Part shown: piece by piece, positions 9,241-19,696 of the stretch
Position numbering within the stretch: the stretch's first letter is position 1
Layout: each line of letters starts with the position of its first letter
NCBI GenBank assembly: GCA_028824125.1
Contig: JAPPES010000127.1
Coordinates: 24,070-88,069, forward strand
Length of the DNA: 64,000 nucleotides
DNA from: Candidatus Poribacteria bacterium
GTDB lineage: Bacteria; Poribacteria; WGA-4E; WGA-3G
Reading direction: 5' to 3'
Notes under the pieces: model-generated
Seen by the model: the letters and a program-made list of their open reading frames with translations, nothing else
Databases searched by the model: none
Told to the model about the DNA's origin: nothing
Translations under genes and position numbers: made by a program

Positions 9241-10371
9241 TTAGTTCCTTTGGAATGATCGTACATCAGTGCCTTTGGGGTGACTTATGAGTTTTCGGAG
9301 CAGTTGTCCCGTCTTCACATCCCACAAATGGGCTTCAAATGGACCAGCACTTACGATCATCCTACCATCCGGACTAAACGCAATCAAGCGTCCGATAGCA
9401 AGTGGAGAAACTCGTCTGTAGGGCTTTATGACTCTTGGTAAGCGTTGTCCCGTGTTCACATCCCATAGATCGATAATACCAGAACCAACGATACATGCGA
9501 TCATCCTGCCATCCGGACTGAATGCAAAGTTGAAGGTAGGAGACGTATATATTGTTCGTAGGGGTTGTCCTGTGTGCGTATCCCACAGACGCACAGTTCT
9601 ATCATTACTTGTACTTGCTATCATTTTGCCATCCGGACTAAATGCTACCCACCATACCCTTTCCGTATGCCCGGTGAGTGTTCGAAGATTTTTGCCCGTG
9701 TGCGCATCCCACAGACGCACAGTTTTATCTTCACCAGCACTTACGATAGTTTTGCCATCCGGACTAAACGCAACACTTGGTATCGTTTTCGTATGTCCTT
9801 TGAATGTTCGGAGGATTTTTCCTGTGTCCACATCCAACAGATAGAAGGTTTTGCCAAAATTCCCATTTACGATAGTTCTACCATCCGGGCTAAACGCTAC
9901 GGCCCCCCCGCCCAATTCTTTCCTGCGTCCTTTAAATGTTCGGAGGTTCCTACCTGTGTGCACATCCCATAAACGAACGGTATTGTCCTTCATGCTCCCT
10001 ACCAACATATTGCCATCCGGGCTAAATGCAATGCTACCGGCTGAATTCGTAAATTCTGTTATTTTGATGAATTGCATAAGTTCTTCACCTGTCTGGACAT
10101 CCAAGAGCCAAATACCGCGGCTTCTCGCCACTGCAAGCCGTGTGCCATCGGGAGAAAACTTTATATATTTGATGCCACCTTGCCCAGGCCCGGACAGCAC
10201 TTCCGCGCCATCAGGGAGATCCCTCTGTTGTGGATCCCCCTGTTGTGGATCATCCTGCGGGGTTTGAGCAAGGCTGCTAAATGTAAATATGAGTGTTATC
10301 AATAGTGCAGGTAAAATTAAAAACAATCTATTTTTCATGGATGTGTTCTCCTTTTTTGTTGTGCAAAACAT
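9241..10371 (-). CDS. Secreted WD40 beta-propeller protein (paralogue of 8041-9189)
   Basis: Signal peptide near-identical to neighbour (MKNRLFLILPALLITLIFTFSSLAQ); multiple FSPDG...VRLWD blades. Confidence 0.9.
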   Translation of the reverse strand: MFCTTKKENTSMKNRLFLILPALLITLIFTFSSLAQTPQDDPQQGDPQQRDLPDGAEVLSGPGQGGIKYIKFSPDGTRLAVARSRGIWLLDVQTGEELMQFIKITEFTNSAGSIAFSPDGNMLVGSMKDNTVRLWDVHTGRNLRTFKGRRKELGGGAVAFSPDGRTIVNGNFGKTFYLLDVDTGKILRTFKGHTKTIPSVAFSPDGKTIVSAGEDKTVRLWDAHTGKNLRTLTGHTERVWWVAFSPDGKMIASTSNDRTVRLWDTHTGQPLRTIYTSPTFNFAFSPDGRMIACIVGSGIIDLWDVNTGQRLPRVIKPYRRVSPLAIGRLIAFSPDGRMIVSAGPFEAHLWDVKTGQLLRKLISHPKGTDVRSFQRN

Positions 10372-10512
10372 CTATTTGGGTAGAAAAACGTGGACTAAAT
10401 ATAAATCATTTTAACGTTGCATTTATTCTACTATGGGTTGGATTAAATGTCAAGTGTCCTGTCTGAATCGCGGATTTATCGGATTTCACAGATTTCGCGG
10501 ATTATCCCTTCA

Positions 10513-10779
10513 TATAGTAGATTTTAGAATTACTTTGACATTGTTATCGGTGCTGTAGCACAAACTATATGAAGATTAAAAAATAAATTGGGTAATTTGG
10601 CGAGGTTAGGAAACCTCGCCAGCAGAGATGTACACCTGCTGCTGGCGAGGTTTCCTAACCTCGCCCCTTACCGAAATATTTATTTAAACTTCATACAGTT
10701 TGTGGGACAACATCCGCGGTAGGTTCGGTTTCCTAACCGAACCGAACATAATGTTCAATTAATTCTAAGGTCTACTATA
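10513..10779. mobile_element. MITE-like element (family A) with TATAGTAGA..TTAGAATTA terminal inverted repeats
   Basis: Left TATAGTAGATTTTAGAATTA, right (reverse complement) TATAGTAGACCTTAGAATTA; contains strong internal hairpins; no ORF. Confidence 0.7.
10599..10665. repeat. 27-bp perfect inverted repeat built from two smaller hairpins
   Basis: GGCGAGGTTAGGAAACCTCGCCAGCAG (10599-10625) / CTGCTGGCGAGGTTTCCTAACCTCGCC (10639-10665); each arm is itself self-complementary. Confidence 0.9.
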
Positions 10780-10847
10780 AAAGAGAAGACAGGTAACTGT
10801 AAAGCCACCTGTCTGTTGTTATTCGGACTGATAAGTGTGACATGATT

Positions 10848-11672
10848 TTACTCTAACGACACAGTTGCAGTATAAGTCTCCTCATACTGAGACTGATCTG
10901 ACCACCGGTAAATAACCGCGGTTATCAGAAAATCCCCAGTATGCATCGCACCACTTGGGTACGTATAAGACATCGTTGCCTCAGTCGTAGTACCGTCACC
11001 AGAGTCCCCCTCTATATATTCTCCGCGTTCACTTGTATGCCAAGGTGCCTTGACATACCAATCCACCCAATAATAGGGATCAGCTGTGTAAAGCACATAC
11101 CCGTGTGTTTCGCCGGGGGAAGGAGTATCAGTTGGATCTATGGGGAATATGCCCAATTGTGGTTCGGGTTCGAGTTCGGGATTTGGTTGTGGTGGAAACT
11201 CACGAGGAGGATCAGGCATCGGTCCCACAACGGCGAAAGTAGACGCTGAATGCGAAACGCCGGCTGACGTTTCTCCGTCAGAATCTGCCTCAACAAGACA
11301 TTGATGTTTTTCACCAAAAAGGGGTAGATATTTAGAATCGTAGAACTCTCCATCAACCTGGCCAAATTCATCTAGGACAAGATTAGGATTATCCGCTTGC
11401 GTTTTCTCAAAAATTGTTTCACCAGGAAAAGGTGCAGCGGCTGTTATTCTATAGAATTTTAATTTATAACTACCGTCTCTTGCAAAGGGATCAGTACATT
11501 GAGCGCTTGCAAACAAATGTACATGTAATCTGTTATTATAAATTCCGCCAGTGCGATAGGCCGATGCGGAAGCTTTATAGGGACCGTCTTCAGCATAATT
11601 TGCTGAGATATCACTAACGAAGAAAATTACGCATAAAAAGACAATTAGTAAAAGAACATTGGACAATTTCAT
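10848..11672 (-). CDS. Secreted protein of unknown function
   Basis: Signal peptide MKLSNVLLLIVFLCVIFFVSDISA; no recognised domain; third gene of a sigma-factor operon. Confidence 0.7.
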   Translation of the reverse strand: MKLSNVLLLIVFLCVIFFVSDISANYAEDGPYKASASAYRTGGIYNNRLHVHLFASAQCTDPFARDGSYKLKFYRITAAAPFPGETIFEKTQADNPNLVLDEFGQVDGEFYDSKYLPLFGEKHQCLVEADSDGETSAGVSHSASTFAVVGPMPDPPREFPPQPNPELEPEPQLGIFPIDPTDTPSPGETHGYVLYTADPYYWVDWYVKAPWHTSERGEYIEGDSGDGTTTEATMSYTYPSGAMHTGDFLITAVIYRWSDQSQYEETYTATVSLE

Positions 11673-11682
11673 TATATTCTCC

Positions 11683-12446
11683 TTACCTCGGTAAATCGAG
11701 GAATTTGTAGGGGTCTATACCCCCATCTGGATATTCATAAACTTTTATATCTGATGTCTCAAAATCACTATTTACGTCTGTGCGTTCAAACCCTTGGTCA
11801 GTTAGGTTTGCAGATTTCCACTTTTCAGTAGTATCAGGGTTACCCATGACTCGTGTGGCATACCTTTGCCCTACGTACTCTGGGGGCCTTCTTCAACGTA
11901 ATGCCATTGGACGTAAAGGACACCAGGAATAGTCGGATAAATGAGACCATTGCTATTATTAAAGATGGCACCTGTAGTTTGTGTGCCCTGTTTCCATAAC
12001 TTAATACGGACTCGGACTAACAGCTCATGCTCTGGCGTGGCATTATCCCAAAGCTGTACCCTCGCCCGATTCGGATAATCGGCAGGAACTTCAGGATACG
12101 GGCCAAATCCAAAGGGAGAGGTCCGCGCGTCCGCAGCTAAGTCTATATTTTTCTGATATGTGTCGGTTTTTTGTGTTGTCGTCTCTGTGGGAACCGACAT
12201 ATCTTCCACAGATTCAGACCTACTTTCTACAAATTCAAAGGATTCTGTCGGTGGCACGTCTGTTTGGTTAGATTTCTGTGCCTTTTGCGACATATCCCCT
12301 TGAAGGGTAATATCATCGGTAGCCGATAACTGTTGTTGAAATGATGCTACATCGTGTTTGTACCAGAGGTGGCATAGCACTGCGAAAACAATCAGAAAAA
12401 CGAAACCACCGATACACCATCTGTTTGTTAAGATGTCGCGAATCAT
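11683..12446 (-). CDS. Single-TM protein downstream of sigma factor (anti-sigma-like), apparently frameshifted at a C5 run
   Basis: ORF 12446-11871 ends ...YVEEGPQST*; the adjacent frame continues PEYVGQRYATRVMGNPDTTEKWKSANLTDQGFERTDVNSDFETSDIKVYEYPDGGIDPYKFLDLPR* to 11683. Confidence 0.6.
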
Positions 12447-13075
12447 ACTATCCCTCTGTTTATTAAATCGTCGAGTACCTCTGGATATTCCGCCTTAAGC
12501 CAGGTTCTCATTTTCTTTTTTGCCTTATGTATTCGAACGTTAACGGTACTCGCTTTAATTCCCAATTTCTCGGCAATCTCTGTGTTTTTCATCCCATCAA
12601 GGTACAACCAAAACGCTTCGTTTTCGGATGGTGGAAGTTGTTCTATCAGGTTGAAAGCAATTTGCAGATGTTCTTTGTTAATCGCTTTTCGTTCTGGTAC
12701 CTGATGTGTATGAGTGCTTAACTCGCCTATTTCCATCAGGTTATTAATGACACCAAGCGATTCTTGGACCTCTCGGCGTCTGTCCGCTTTCTTAAGCCAT
12801 TCCCCCATTTTTCCTAAAGCAATTCGATTAAGCCACCCCGGAAAACTTTCGGGTTTTTGAAGATCGTTTATTTGGACCATTGCCTCAAGGAGTGTTTCTT
12901 GTACGAGATCGTTCAAATCCTCAGCGTTTGTGATTCCCCAATTGAAGAAAAATCCACGAAGTCTATCACTGTGTCGCAAGTAGAGGATATCCCATGCTTC
13001 TTTGGCACCGTGTCGATATGTTCGGACAAGGTCTGCATCGCTCCAATCTGGATTGGGTTCCACCCGATTTTGCAT
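12443..13075 (-). CDS. ECF-type RNA polymerase sigma factor
   Basis: Sigma region 2 (DLNDLVQETLLEAM) and region 4 (LPPSENEAFWLYLDGMKNTEIAEKLGIKASTVNVRIHKAKKKM); stop overlaps the next gene (ATGA). Start taken at MQNRVEP. Confidence 0.9.
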   Translation of the reverse strand: MQNRVEPNPDWSDADLVRTYRHGAKEAWDILYLRHSDRLRGFFFNWGITNAEDLNDLVQETLLEAMVQINDLQKPESFPGWLNRIALGKMGEWLKKADRRREVQESLGVINNLMEIGELSTHTHQVPERKAINKEHLQIAFNLIEQLPPSENEAFWLYLDGMKNTEIAEKLGIKASTVNVRIHKAKKKMRTWLKAEYPEVLDDLINRGIV

Positions 13076-13402
13076 TTTGGGAAGGATTCCCTTTTCATAA
13101 GAATTAAGTGCCAAAATTGGGCAAAAGATTACCAATTTTCTCCCACTATTGAACTTTTATGCATAAAATGTTATAAATAGTTACATTCCTACATTTTTGT
13201 ATTTATAGACACACATTTTATGTGTTCATGAAGTATGTGCATAAATCGGGGAAAAGTTACCTTAAGATTTCATTTTTTTCTAAAAACTCAAATATTCCGA
13301 AAATTTTCTCCTCCTTTTTCGGTAAATATACGCTCCATTTTTGTACTTGCCTAATCTGTTAAAGTTGTGCTAAACTATAGCAAAAACCGAATTGAGAAAT
13401 AG

Positions 13403-13777
13403 ATGTCCTCTATAACAGATCCATCTAAAGTGCTATCAGAGATATTGATGACAGAAAAGCCGTGGGGGCGTTTTATCCAATATGTCCTGAACCAACCGGT
13501 AACCGTCAAAATTTTAGAGGTCCATGCTGGCGAACAGGTAAGTTATCAATACCATCTCCATCGGAGTGAACTGTGGATCCCGCTTGACGAAGGCGCATGT
13601 ATTCGGCTTGAGAATGAAGTGCTACATCCTGAGCCGATGGAGCCGGTTTTTATTCCGCAAGGTGCAAAACATCAACTCATTGGTGAATCTCACAGCTACA
13701 GAATACTGGAAATCGCTTTCGGGCATTTTGATGAAGAGGACATTGTCCGACTTGACGATAAATATGGACGGGTTTAA
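13403..13777 (+). CDS. Cupin / mannose-6-phosphate isomerase type II C-terminal-like protein
   Basis: KPWGRFIQYV..VKILEVHAGEQVSYQYHLHRSELWIPL..FIPQGAKHQL. Confidence 0.8.
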   Translation: MSSITDPSKVLSEILMTEKPWGRFIQYVLNQPVTVKILEVHAGEQVSYQYHLHRSELWIPLDEGACIRLENEVLHPEPMEPVFIPQGAKHQLIGESHSYRILEIAFGHFDEEDIVRLDDKYGRV

Positions 13778-13833
13778 AAGAAAGGTTTATAGTCCACTTT
13801 AAAAAAAACAATATATTTTTTAAGGAGACAACC

Positions 13834-14613
13834 ATGAATCACCTGATACGTTTTCGCTTATGGATATGTGTTGTTCTGTTTTTTAACTTGATTATGTTAG
13901 GGTTTGGACAGGGAGAAAAAGCAGAAACCCTTGTAGGACATTGGACGTTTGAGAAAGGTGTTGAACTGGAAGATATAACAGGCAACTTTGCTGATATTAC
14001 ACTCATGGGTGCTGAAATTAAGGATGGACAATTGAACGTTGCTCTCGGCAAATGGGCAATCGCCAGTGGCTATGACGGGCCGGATATTGAGGTAAAAACG
14101 CTGGTGTCGTGGGTTATCATGGATGATCTTGATGTGCAAGCAGGTTCAATATTAACCATTGATCGTCTCTCCGATCCGACATTTGACGGAATTGTTTTTG
14201 GGGAACGCCAGCATCATCGTTGGATGGCAGGGAGCGGATGGTTTCACCGTACCCAAGACCCGGAACCCGGTTTTGAAGAAAAGGAAACAGGGGTGTTGAT
14301 TATGATGGCGATCTCGTATGAAAATGATAACGGCACTGCACACATGAGAATATACCGTAACGGAGACAAAATTGGTGACTACAAACTTGGCCAATTCGTG
14401 TCGTTTGCAAACAACGATGCTGAGGCTATTTGGGGTAAACGCCATGGCGGTGTAGCTGGAGGCCCTGGCGATCTTGACGTTCACATCGAAGATTCACGAA
14501 TCTATGCTGCTGTTCTCAGTCAAGCAGAGATTAAGAAGTTGTTGCCAGACACGCTTGAAGTGGAAGCACATGGCAAACTCACCACTACCTGGGCAGGGCT
14601 AAAGATAAGGTAA
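13834..14613 (+). CDS. Secreted LamG/concanavalin-like domain protein
   Basis: Signal peptide; LVGHWTFEKGVELEDITGN and DSRIYAAVLSQAEIKKL typical of LamG-like folds. Confidence 0.75.
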   Translation: MNHLIRFRLWICVVLFFNLIMLGFGQGEKAETLVGHWTFEKGVELEDITGNFADITLMGAEIKDGQLNVALGKWAIASGYDGPDIEVKTLVSWVIMDDLDVQAGSILTIDRLSDPTFDGIVFGERQHHRWMAGSGWFHRTQDPEPGFEEKETGVLIMMAISYENDNGTAHMRIYRNGDKIGDYKLGQFVSFANNDAEAIWGKRHGGVAGGPGDLDVHIEDSRIYAAVLSQAEIKKLLPDTLEVEAHGKLTTTWAGLKIR

Positions 14614-14722
14614 ACGTTTGTAAACGCAGTTTTCAAATCAAGCCTATAAGAGGACATTCACATATTTTGGGTATTACTTGTAAAAGAAATCGGATTTTTG
14701 GAGGTAATAAGGAACAATATCA

Positions 14723-16156
14723 ATGAATTCAAGTGTAAAACAGATAGAATTGGGTAACGATTCAGGTTTGAGACTCAAAATGCTTGTCTGTGCAGGGACA
14801 GAGGAGCAAGATGAAGGGGGTTTAGTTGATGAACGTTTGGACAATATACAAGCACTCTTCACAGAGGAGGTGGACGCGCCGCTCTCTGTCTTAGAACAAC
14901 ACCTGCGTGCATGGACTCGCAGCCATCTTCAAAAAGAACATATTCAACAGGTACTTGCCTTGTCTACCAAAGCGAGAGACGACTTTTCTGTTTTTGTAAC
15001 TGTCGGCATAGGCGGGTCTGATTTAAGCGCACGTGTGTTTCACGAAATCGCCAATCATCCGTATCACAATCTATTGTCAACTTCTGAACGGGGTGGGGCA
15101 CCAGAGGTCTACTTTATAGGTGATACGTTTGATCCTTTTCGGTTGAAAGCATTGCTTGAGATGTTGAAATCGCGCAACCTGTTAGACAAAACGCTTTTCA
15201 ATGTCATCAGCAAATCGGGCAAAACAGGTGAACCCTTCGCGACGTTAATGATTATTCGGGATAGACTTCAACAAGAATTTGGGGAATGGCGAAACCAGAT
15301 TATCGCAACTACAGGGTTAACTGAAAAAAGTATTCTCTATCAATTCCATCAGGAATCTCCGTTTTACGGTATCCTTCCTGTTCCCGAAGGTGTCGGTGGT
15401 CGTTTTTCCGCTTTTTCACCTGTCGGTTTATTCTTTTTGGCGATGACAGCAGGGATTGAAGAGACTCCAGAGGATAGAATAAACGCTGCGATTGACGGTG
15501 TCCAACGCGCAGCTGAAAGTTTTCAGCTGCCTTATGCGCATCCCAATAACACCGCGTACCACTTTGCCCTATGGCTTGACTCCGTTGAGAAATATTATGG
15601 GGCAAGTAGCATTGTTTTCTATAATTACGCTGACAACAGTCGACTCGGTGAATGGTTTGTTCAACTCTATACCGAATCAATTCAGGAACGAGGTATCGGT
15701 TCTAACGTTATTGCTGCAAAAGGTCCCACGAGTAATCATTCTATCCTCAACGGTATCCTTGCTGGTCCGAGGGATAAGGCAGTTATGTTTATTCATTGGG
15801 AGGACCTTGGCACTGACTTAACAATCCCGTGTGGAAATGAAGAAAGTGGATTAGAGGCATTTGAAGGACTTTCAATGAACGAGAGTCAGACTGCCTCCTA
15901 TCGTGGAACAGAGATGGATTTTACCGAGAAGGGAATTCCGACTGTTACGTTAACGCTCCCCACACGAAATATCAGCAATGTGTGTCAATTGATGCGAACC
16001 TTAATGGATACCGTCGCTGTAAAAGGTAGGTTACAGGAACTTCATTTTACCGATGGTGTCCCAATGCTTGCGGAAGAGTTAACTTACCATCAATCGGCTG
16101 TTGAAGGATATAAACAGCGCACTGAACAAATTGCACGTGAAATGAAAAGGTATTAA
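14723..16156 (+). CDS. pgi: Glucose-6-phosphate isomerase
   Basis: VGIGGSDLSARV, VISKSGKTGEPFAT, GVGGRFSAFSPVGLF, NHSILNGILAGPRDK. Confidence 0.85.
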   Translation: MNSSVKQIELGNDSGLRLKMLVCAGTEEQDEGGLVDERLDNIQALFTEEVDAPLSVLEQHLRAWTRSHLQKEHIQQVLALSTKARDDFSVFVTVGIGGSDLSARVFHEIANHPYHNLLSTSERGGAPEVYFIGDTFDPFRLKALLEMLKSRNLLDKTLFNVISKSGKTGEPFATLMIIRDRLQQEFGEWRNQIIATTGLTEKSILYQFHQESPFYGILPVPEGVGGRFSAFSPVGLFFLAMTAGIEETPEDRINAAIDGVQRAAESFQLPYAHPNNTAYHFALWLDSVEKYYGASSIVFYNYADNSRLGEWFVQLYTESIQERGIGSNVIAAKGPTSNHSILNGILAGPRDKAVMFIHWEDLGTDLTIPCGNEESGLEAFEGLSMNESQTASYRGTEMDFTEKGIPTVTLTLPTRNISNVCQLMRTLMDTVAVKGRLQELHFTDGVPMLAEELTYHQSAVEGYKQRTEQIAREMKRY

Positions 16157-16194
16157 CGGTATTTTATAGTCAAATTTATAAATGTCTGTCCGCT

Positions 16195-18177
16195 TTGTTC
16201 GAAATAACCGCGTTCGTAGTGGTCCAATTTATTGTGTCTTTCAGGAACGTATATATGTATATGAGATATGCGGAAAAAATACTTAACAAATTATCTTCCC
16301 TACGGCTCCAGAACAAGATTTTTTTTACTTATAGCCTGGTATTTCTGCTGATGTTTGTTGTCATCTTTGGGATTGCCAGCTTTCTGATTGACCGCACTTT
16401 TAGTAAGCAACTTGGTGAAGACGTAATTACCTTAAGATCTATCATTTCCCGTCTGTATGCGCAGTTTGTCGATACTGTGCGAATCGAGGTAAAGGCCAAA
16501 GGTGAAGATCAAGATGTACGTAGTGCTGTCCAAAGAGCAGAGAGAGGGGGTGGTAGAGTCTTTCCCGCGGCGAATTTAGATGTTTTTGAATGCGGGAACA
16601 CTGAGGGAATATTGGTGCTAAGTAAGCGGATAGATGAGCCACGTATTGGGAGTAAAGATACAGATGTAGCACAGGCAAAAGAAGATACAGCATTCAAAGA
16701 GGGAAAAGGCACAATTCGTGAGCGGATTATTGAAACCGATGAGGAACCGCAGTTGGTTGTTGAAGTTACGCAATGGTTAGATTGGGGGTTTGTCACAGGG
16801 GGCAAGTCTCTCCAAAAATGGTTAGTAGGAGCTATGCTCAGTCAACCAGAGGAACATCCAATTTTTCTGGTTAAAGGAAAGGAGGAACAGGAGGAGTGGC
16901 TTCCTTTAAACAAAGCCGCGTATCTTACACCGACTTTAAAGACTGAATGGGAACAGCAGATGCAAACGAATGAGGCAGAAGGGAAACCTATTGCGGATTT
17001 GGCGGTCACTTTGAAGGGACTTCAGCAATCGGATGCCACAGAAGCATCAGATGAAGTTTTACGTACTTCCATTTTTACAGTTGTCCGTGCTGATATTCTG
17101 AGTACCCCTTTTTCGGATACAGACCAATTGCCTTTTGTGGAATTGATCATCGCCTACTCACATGAAAATCGGATCCAATGGCAGAGTCAAATGAGGGTGA
17201 TATTATTGTTGAGTATAGGCGGCGGGGCTGTTCTTGTATACTGCAGCAGCTACCTTGTAAGCCGGCGTATCACTCGCCCCATCGCTCAACTTCAGCAAGG
17301 GGTGAATGAGATCGGCGCGGGGAATCTTACTTATCAGATCGCGGTTCAATCTAAAGGCGAAGTTGGAACACTTGCTGATGGATTTAACCAGATGGCACTC
17401 GCGTTGAAGCAGAGTTTAGAAGAGCATAAGGCAGCTGAAAGGATCGCTGTGTGGCAGGATGTCGCGCGCCAACTCGCGCACGAAGTCAAAAATCCACTAT
17501 TTCCGATTCGACTCTCTGTTGAGAACCTGCAAGCAGCGAAAGATCAACCGGAAATTTTTGAGAAAATTTTTGATGAATGCACAGAAACAATTATTGAAGA
17601 AGTTGACCGTATTCGTGGACTAATAGATGAGTTTCACCAATATGCAAGATTACCTGCTCCTGCTCGGCACCCCGTTAATTTGAACGATGTTGTCCATGCT
17701 GTTTTGAAATTATATATGGAGTTGTCTCAGGCGCAGAATATTAAGGTTGAAAAACATTTGAGCCCGCTGCCACTACTCTCATTAGATCAAGAACAGATGG
17801 AACGCGCAGTCGGAAATCTTGTAAAAAATGCGATTGAAGCGATGCCAGACGGGGGAACGCTCACCCTTGGAACTTTTTCTGCACCATTTGAAAAGGACAG
17901 AAATATCTCGCTTGAAGTCAAAGATACAGGACATGGCATGTCCGAAGAAACCCAACAAAACCTTTTTGCTGCTGATTATACAACGAAATCTTATGGAACG
18001 GGTCTCGGAATGGCAATCGTACGCCGTATTATCACTGTCCACGGCGGAGAGATAACAGTTGAATCAGAAGAAAACGTTGGAACAAAGATACGGATTACCT
18101 TTAACGAATCATCATATCTCACCGAGAGTCCACCTGCTCTGATGCTGCCTGAAACTGAACCAACAACTGACGTGTAA
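16195..18177 (+). CDS. HAMP-containing sensor histidine kinase (NtrY-like)
   Basis: Two TM segments, HAMP, H-box RQLAHEVKNPLFPIRLSVENL, N-box NLVKNAIEAM, G-box DTGHGM/GTGLGMAIV. True start may be an internal ATG near 16255. Confidence 0.9.
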   Translation: MFEITAFVVVQFIVSFRNVYMYMRYAEKILNKLSSLRLQNKIFFTYSLVFLLMFVVIFGIASFLIDRTFSKQLGEDVITLRSIISRLYAQFVDTVRIEVKAKGEDQDVRSAVQRAERGGGRVFPAANLDVFECGNTEGILVLSKRIDEPRIGSKDTDVAQAKEDTAFKEGKGTIRERIIETDEEPQLVVEVTQWLDWGFVTGGKSLQKWLVGAMLSQPEEHPIFLVKGKEEQEEWLPLNKAAYLTPTLKTEWEQQMQTNEAEGKPIADLAVTLKGLQQSDATEASDEVLRTSIFTVVRADILSTPFSDTDQLPFVELIIAYSHENRIQWQSQMRVILLLSIGGGAVLVYCSSYLVSRRITRPIAQLQQGVNEIGAGNLTYQIAVQSKGEVGTLADGFNQMALALKQSLEEHKAAERIAVWQDVARQLAHEVKNPLFPIRLSVENLQAAKDQPEIFEKIFDECTETIIEEVDRIRGLIDEFHQYARLPAPARHPVNLNDVVHAVLKLYMELSQAQNIKVEKHLSPLPLLSLDQEQMERAVGNLVKNAIEAMPDGGTLTLGTFSAPFEKDRNISLEVKDTGHGMSEETQQNLFAADYTTKSYGTGLGMAIVRRIITVHGGEITVESEENVGTKIRITFNESSYLTESPPALMLPETEPTTDV

Positions 18178-18230
18178 GCGGGTTAATACATGGATAACTT
18201 ACGAACTACCCTGATTTAGAGACGAAGAAT

Positions 18231-19610
18231 ATGAATACTATCCTTATTGTAGATGACGAAAAGAATATTCTGAAAATGCTTTCCCAAGGTCTAAGCATCA
18301 AAGGGTACAAGACCTTGACGGCAGCGAGTGGAGAAGAAGCGTTACAACTGTGTATGTCTGAGGATATTGATCTTGTACTGTTAGACATTATGATGGAAAA
18401 CGGCATAGATGGTCTCGAAACGTTGACAAAATTACTTGAGCAGCACCCGCATCTCAATGTCGTAATGATGTCCGCACAGCAGGATATTGAAATTGCTGTT
18501 AAAACGATGGCACTCGGCGCGAAGCAGTACGTCACAAAACCGGTGAGTCTGGATAAAATCCTATCCAATATCGAACCGTTTTTAGAACTCTCGCGTTTAG
18601 CAAAAGAAAATGAGATTCTCAAGTCGCAAATTGTTGTTGATGACGAAATGGTGGGTGAAAGTGAGGCGGTTTTCAAACTTCGCTCCGAAATTCGTCAAGT
18701 TGCTGCAAGTGATCTTGGCGTCCTTATTTCTGGCGAAAACGGTACCGGTAAACAACTTGTCGCAAATGCAATCCATAGACAGAGCAAACGTGCTGACAAC
18801 CCTTTTATCCCATTAAACTGTGCAGCCCTGCCTGAAGAACTGGTTGAAAGTGAACTTTTTGGACATGAGCGGGGCGCGTTTACAGGTGCTGATTCTATGC
18901 GGCAAGGACGATTTGAACTCGCTGATGGCGGCACACTTTTCCTTGACGAAATAGGCGATATGAGTTTAAAAGCGCAGGCAAAAGTGCTACGCGTACTTGA
19001 ATATGGAGAAGTGGAAAGACTTGGCAGCCAACAGATTCGCAATGTTGATGTTCGAATCATCGCCGCAACAAACAAGAATCTTCCTTTAGAAATTGAGCGC
19101 GGGCAATTCCGAACAGACCTCTATTATCGCCTCAAAATTGTACCTATTGAGGTGCCACCACTGCGGGAACGGAATGAGGATATCCCAATACTCGCAAAAT
19201 ACTTTGCTGAACGGTTACAGATGAATATGGCATCTACACCGAAAGTTTTTGCTTCAGAAGCATATCCTGTTTTCCAATCTTACCGCTGGCCCGGCAACAT
19301 TCGTGAGCTCAAAAACATCGTTGAACGTCTACTCATTATGGTGAACAGGGAAATTATTCTGCCAACTGATGTCGCTGATGTTTTACCGATCGAAAAGGAT
19401 GAAATACAGATATTAGACACTACGGCAGCTTATCAGTCCAATACACCGCTAAGTACAATGGTTGATTCAGTAGAGGCAAAATGTATTCTGGCAGCTTTAA
19501 AAGAGAATGATTGGAATATCCGACGTACTGCTGAAGTGTTGGAAGTTGAGCGAAGCAATCTTTATAAAAAGATGAATAAATACAGTATCGCCCGCCCCGA
19601 GTCTGACTAA
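18231..19610 (+). CDS. Sigma-54-dependent response regulator (NtrC family)
   Basis: Receiver domain (ILIVDDEKNI..LVLLDIMM), AAA+ with GENGTGKQLVA and GAFTGA, C-terminal Fis-type HTH. Confidence 0.95.
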   Translation: MNTILIVDDEKNILKMLSQGLSIKGYKTLTAASGEEALQLCMSEDIDLVLLDIMMENGIDGLETLTKLLEQHPHLNVVMMSAQQDIEIAVKTMALGAKQYVTKPVSLDKILSNIEPFLELSRLAKENEILKSQIVVDDEMVGESEAVFKLRSEIRQVAASDLGVLISGENGTGKQLVANAIHRQSKRADNPFIPLNCAALPEELVESELFGHERGAFTGADSMRQGRFELADGGTLFLDEIGDMSLKAQAKVLRVLEYGEVERLGSQQIRNVDVRIIAATNKNLPLEIERGQFRTDLYYRLKIVPIEVPPLRERNEDIPILAKYFAERLQMNMASTPKVFASEAYPVFQSYRWPGNIRELKNIVERLLIMVNREIILPTDVADVLPIEKDEIQILDTTAAYQSNTPLSTMVDSVEAKCILAALKENDWNIRRTAEVLEVERSNLYKKMNKYSIARPESD

Positions 19611-19696
19611 TTACTTGGGATTGTAGAGGGCGCTGTGCCTGCCCATGCTCCAAAACTGATAACTGACTGCTAATAACTGATAGGCACATTGAAAAT

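Noticed and set aside
8261-10305. Plus-strand ORFs antisense to the WD40 genes (e.g. 9428-9844, 9565-9972, 9851-10267)
   Set aside because: Repetitive low-complexity reading of the reverse complement of WD40 blades; no ribosome-binding or family signal.
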